Assembly: GCA_028877005.1 (NCBI GenBank)
Contig: JAGWPI010000126.1
Location: forward strand, 1-7,435
DNA from: Bacteroidota bacterium
GTDB lineage: Bacteria > Bacteroidota > Bacteroidia > Chitinophagales > Chitinophagaceae
Reading direction: 5' to 3'
Length of the DNA: 7,435 nucleotides
Of the stretch, positions 6,990 to 7,435 are shown one piece after another (the first letter of the stretch is position 1; each line of letters begins with the position of its first letter). The position numbers and the translations under genes are program-made. The notes beneath the pieces are model-generated. The model saw only the letters and a program-made list of their open reading frames with translations, did not search any database and was not told the origin of the DNA.

Positions 6990-7435
6990 ATATTCTTTTA
7001 ATACTTGGAATTTTGGCGGCATTGTAATACTATTTTTTTGTTTTGTAAAAAGATGCTGAATTGAATTTGGTAATGGTATCTGAATATCTACAGCTTTCTT
7101 AACTATATCGGGAAATTTAACAGGATGAGCTGTTGCAGCAATGTAACCTTCTTCATTAGGGAATAGTTCTAAATATTGCGATAGTGCCTTGTATGCAACT
7201 GCGGCGTGTGGGTCTAACAAATAATTGTGCTCTAAATAAACTGTACGAATGGTTTCAATAGTGGTTACATCATCAATACTATAACTACTTATCTTACTTT
7301 TTAATGCCGGAAACGAATGCTTAAATATTTCTAAAATTCTAATAAAATTACTTGGATTGCCAACATCCATGGCATTTGAATAAGTAGCAACTGTTGGTTT
7401 TGTGCTATATATACCTGTTTCTAAATAGTCTGTTA
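6972..7435 (-). CDS. thrC: Threonine synthase, C-terminal part, cut by the window edge
   Basis: Threonine synthase is a PLP enzyme that converts O-phosphohomoserine to threonine, the last step of threonine biosynthesis. The - strand frame is open from the window end to the stop at 6972-6974, giving 153 complete C-terminal codons. The ATG at 7368-7370 is internal: the frame upstream of it reads DYLETGIYSTKPTVATYSNA. The conserved SNAMDVGNPSNF block bridges this point. DPHAAVAYKAL and TAHPVKFPDIVKKA further on are also typical of ThrC. The N-terminal domain with the PLP-binding lysine lies outside the window, so activity cannot be judged. The final 18 bp overlap the end of the lactonase gene on the opposite strand, and no intrinsic terminator is seen between the two. 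Confidence 0.93.
   Translation of the reverse strand, partial: TDYLETGIYSTKPTVATYSNAMDVGNPSNFIRILEIFKHSFPALKSKISSYSIDDVTTIETIRTVYLEHNYLLDPHAAVAYKALSQYLELFPNEEGYIAATAHPVKFPDIVKKAVDIQIPLPNSIQHLFTKQKNSITMPPKFQVLKEYLLNRK

Overview
This is core chromosomal sequence from a low-GC member of the Bacteroidota. A Chitinophagia-like lineage is my best guess, but that rests only on protein wording. Three things support the phylum. RpoB is 1267 residues and carries a long coiled-coil insertion before the active-site lysines. None of the four visible starts has a Shine-Dalgarno sequence; all sit behind A/T-rich DNA. A promoter upstream of rpoB fits the Bacteroidota form, with TTTG near -33 and TAnnTTTG near -7. 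No mobile element, CRISPR array, tRNA or rRNA is visible.

Left part, 1-1640: the end of a ribosomal protein operon on the + strand. It holds the 3' part of rplA (L1), then rplJ (L10) and rplL (L7/L12), closed by a strong intrinsic terminator. Both gaps inside the operon are structured. A nested hairpin lies between rplA and rplJ, where bacteria commonly place an L10-L12 autoregulatory site. A terminator-like hairpin with a competing pairing lies just before rplL.

Middle part, 1641-5760: rpoB, the beta subunit of RNA polymerase, as an apparently separate transcription unit. It has its own promoter, a leader of about 130 nt and its own terminator. The 318-bp gap between rplL and rpoB holds the rplL terminator, about 90 bp of AT-rich DNA in which I see nothing (1641-1731), the promoter and the leader. 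The usual partner gene rpoC does not follow rpoB, which is the most unusual point of the window.

Right part, 5761-7435: a gene for a secreted seven-bladed beta-propeller lactonase-family protein on the + strand. It meets the 3' end of a threonine synthase gene (thrC) on the - strand, and the two coding ends overlap by 18 bp. Neither gene has an evident link to transcription or translation.

I see no new multi-gene system. The points worth a second look are the rpoB/rpoC separation, the uncoupling of rpoB from rplJL, and the three candidate RNA control elements.
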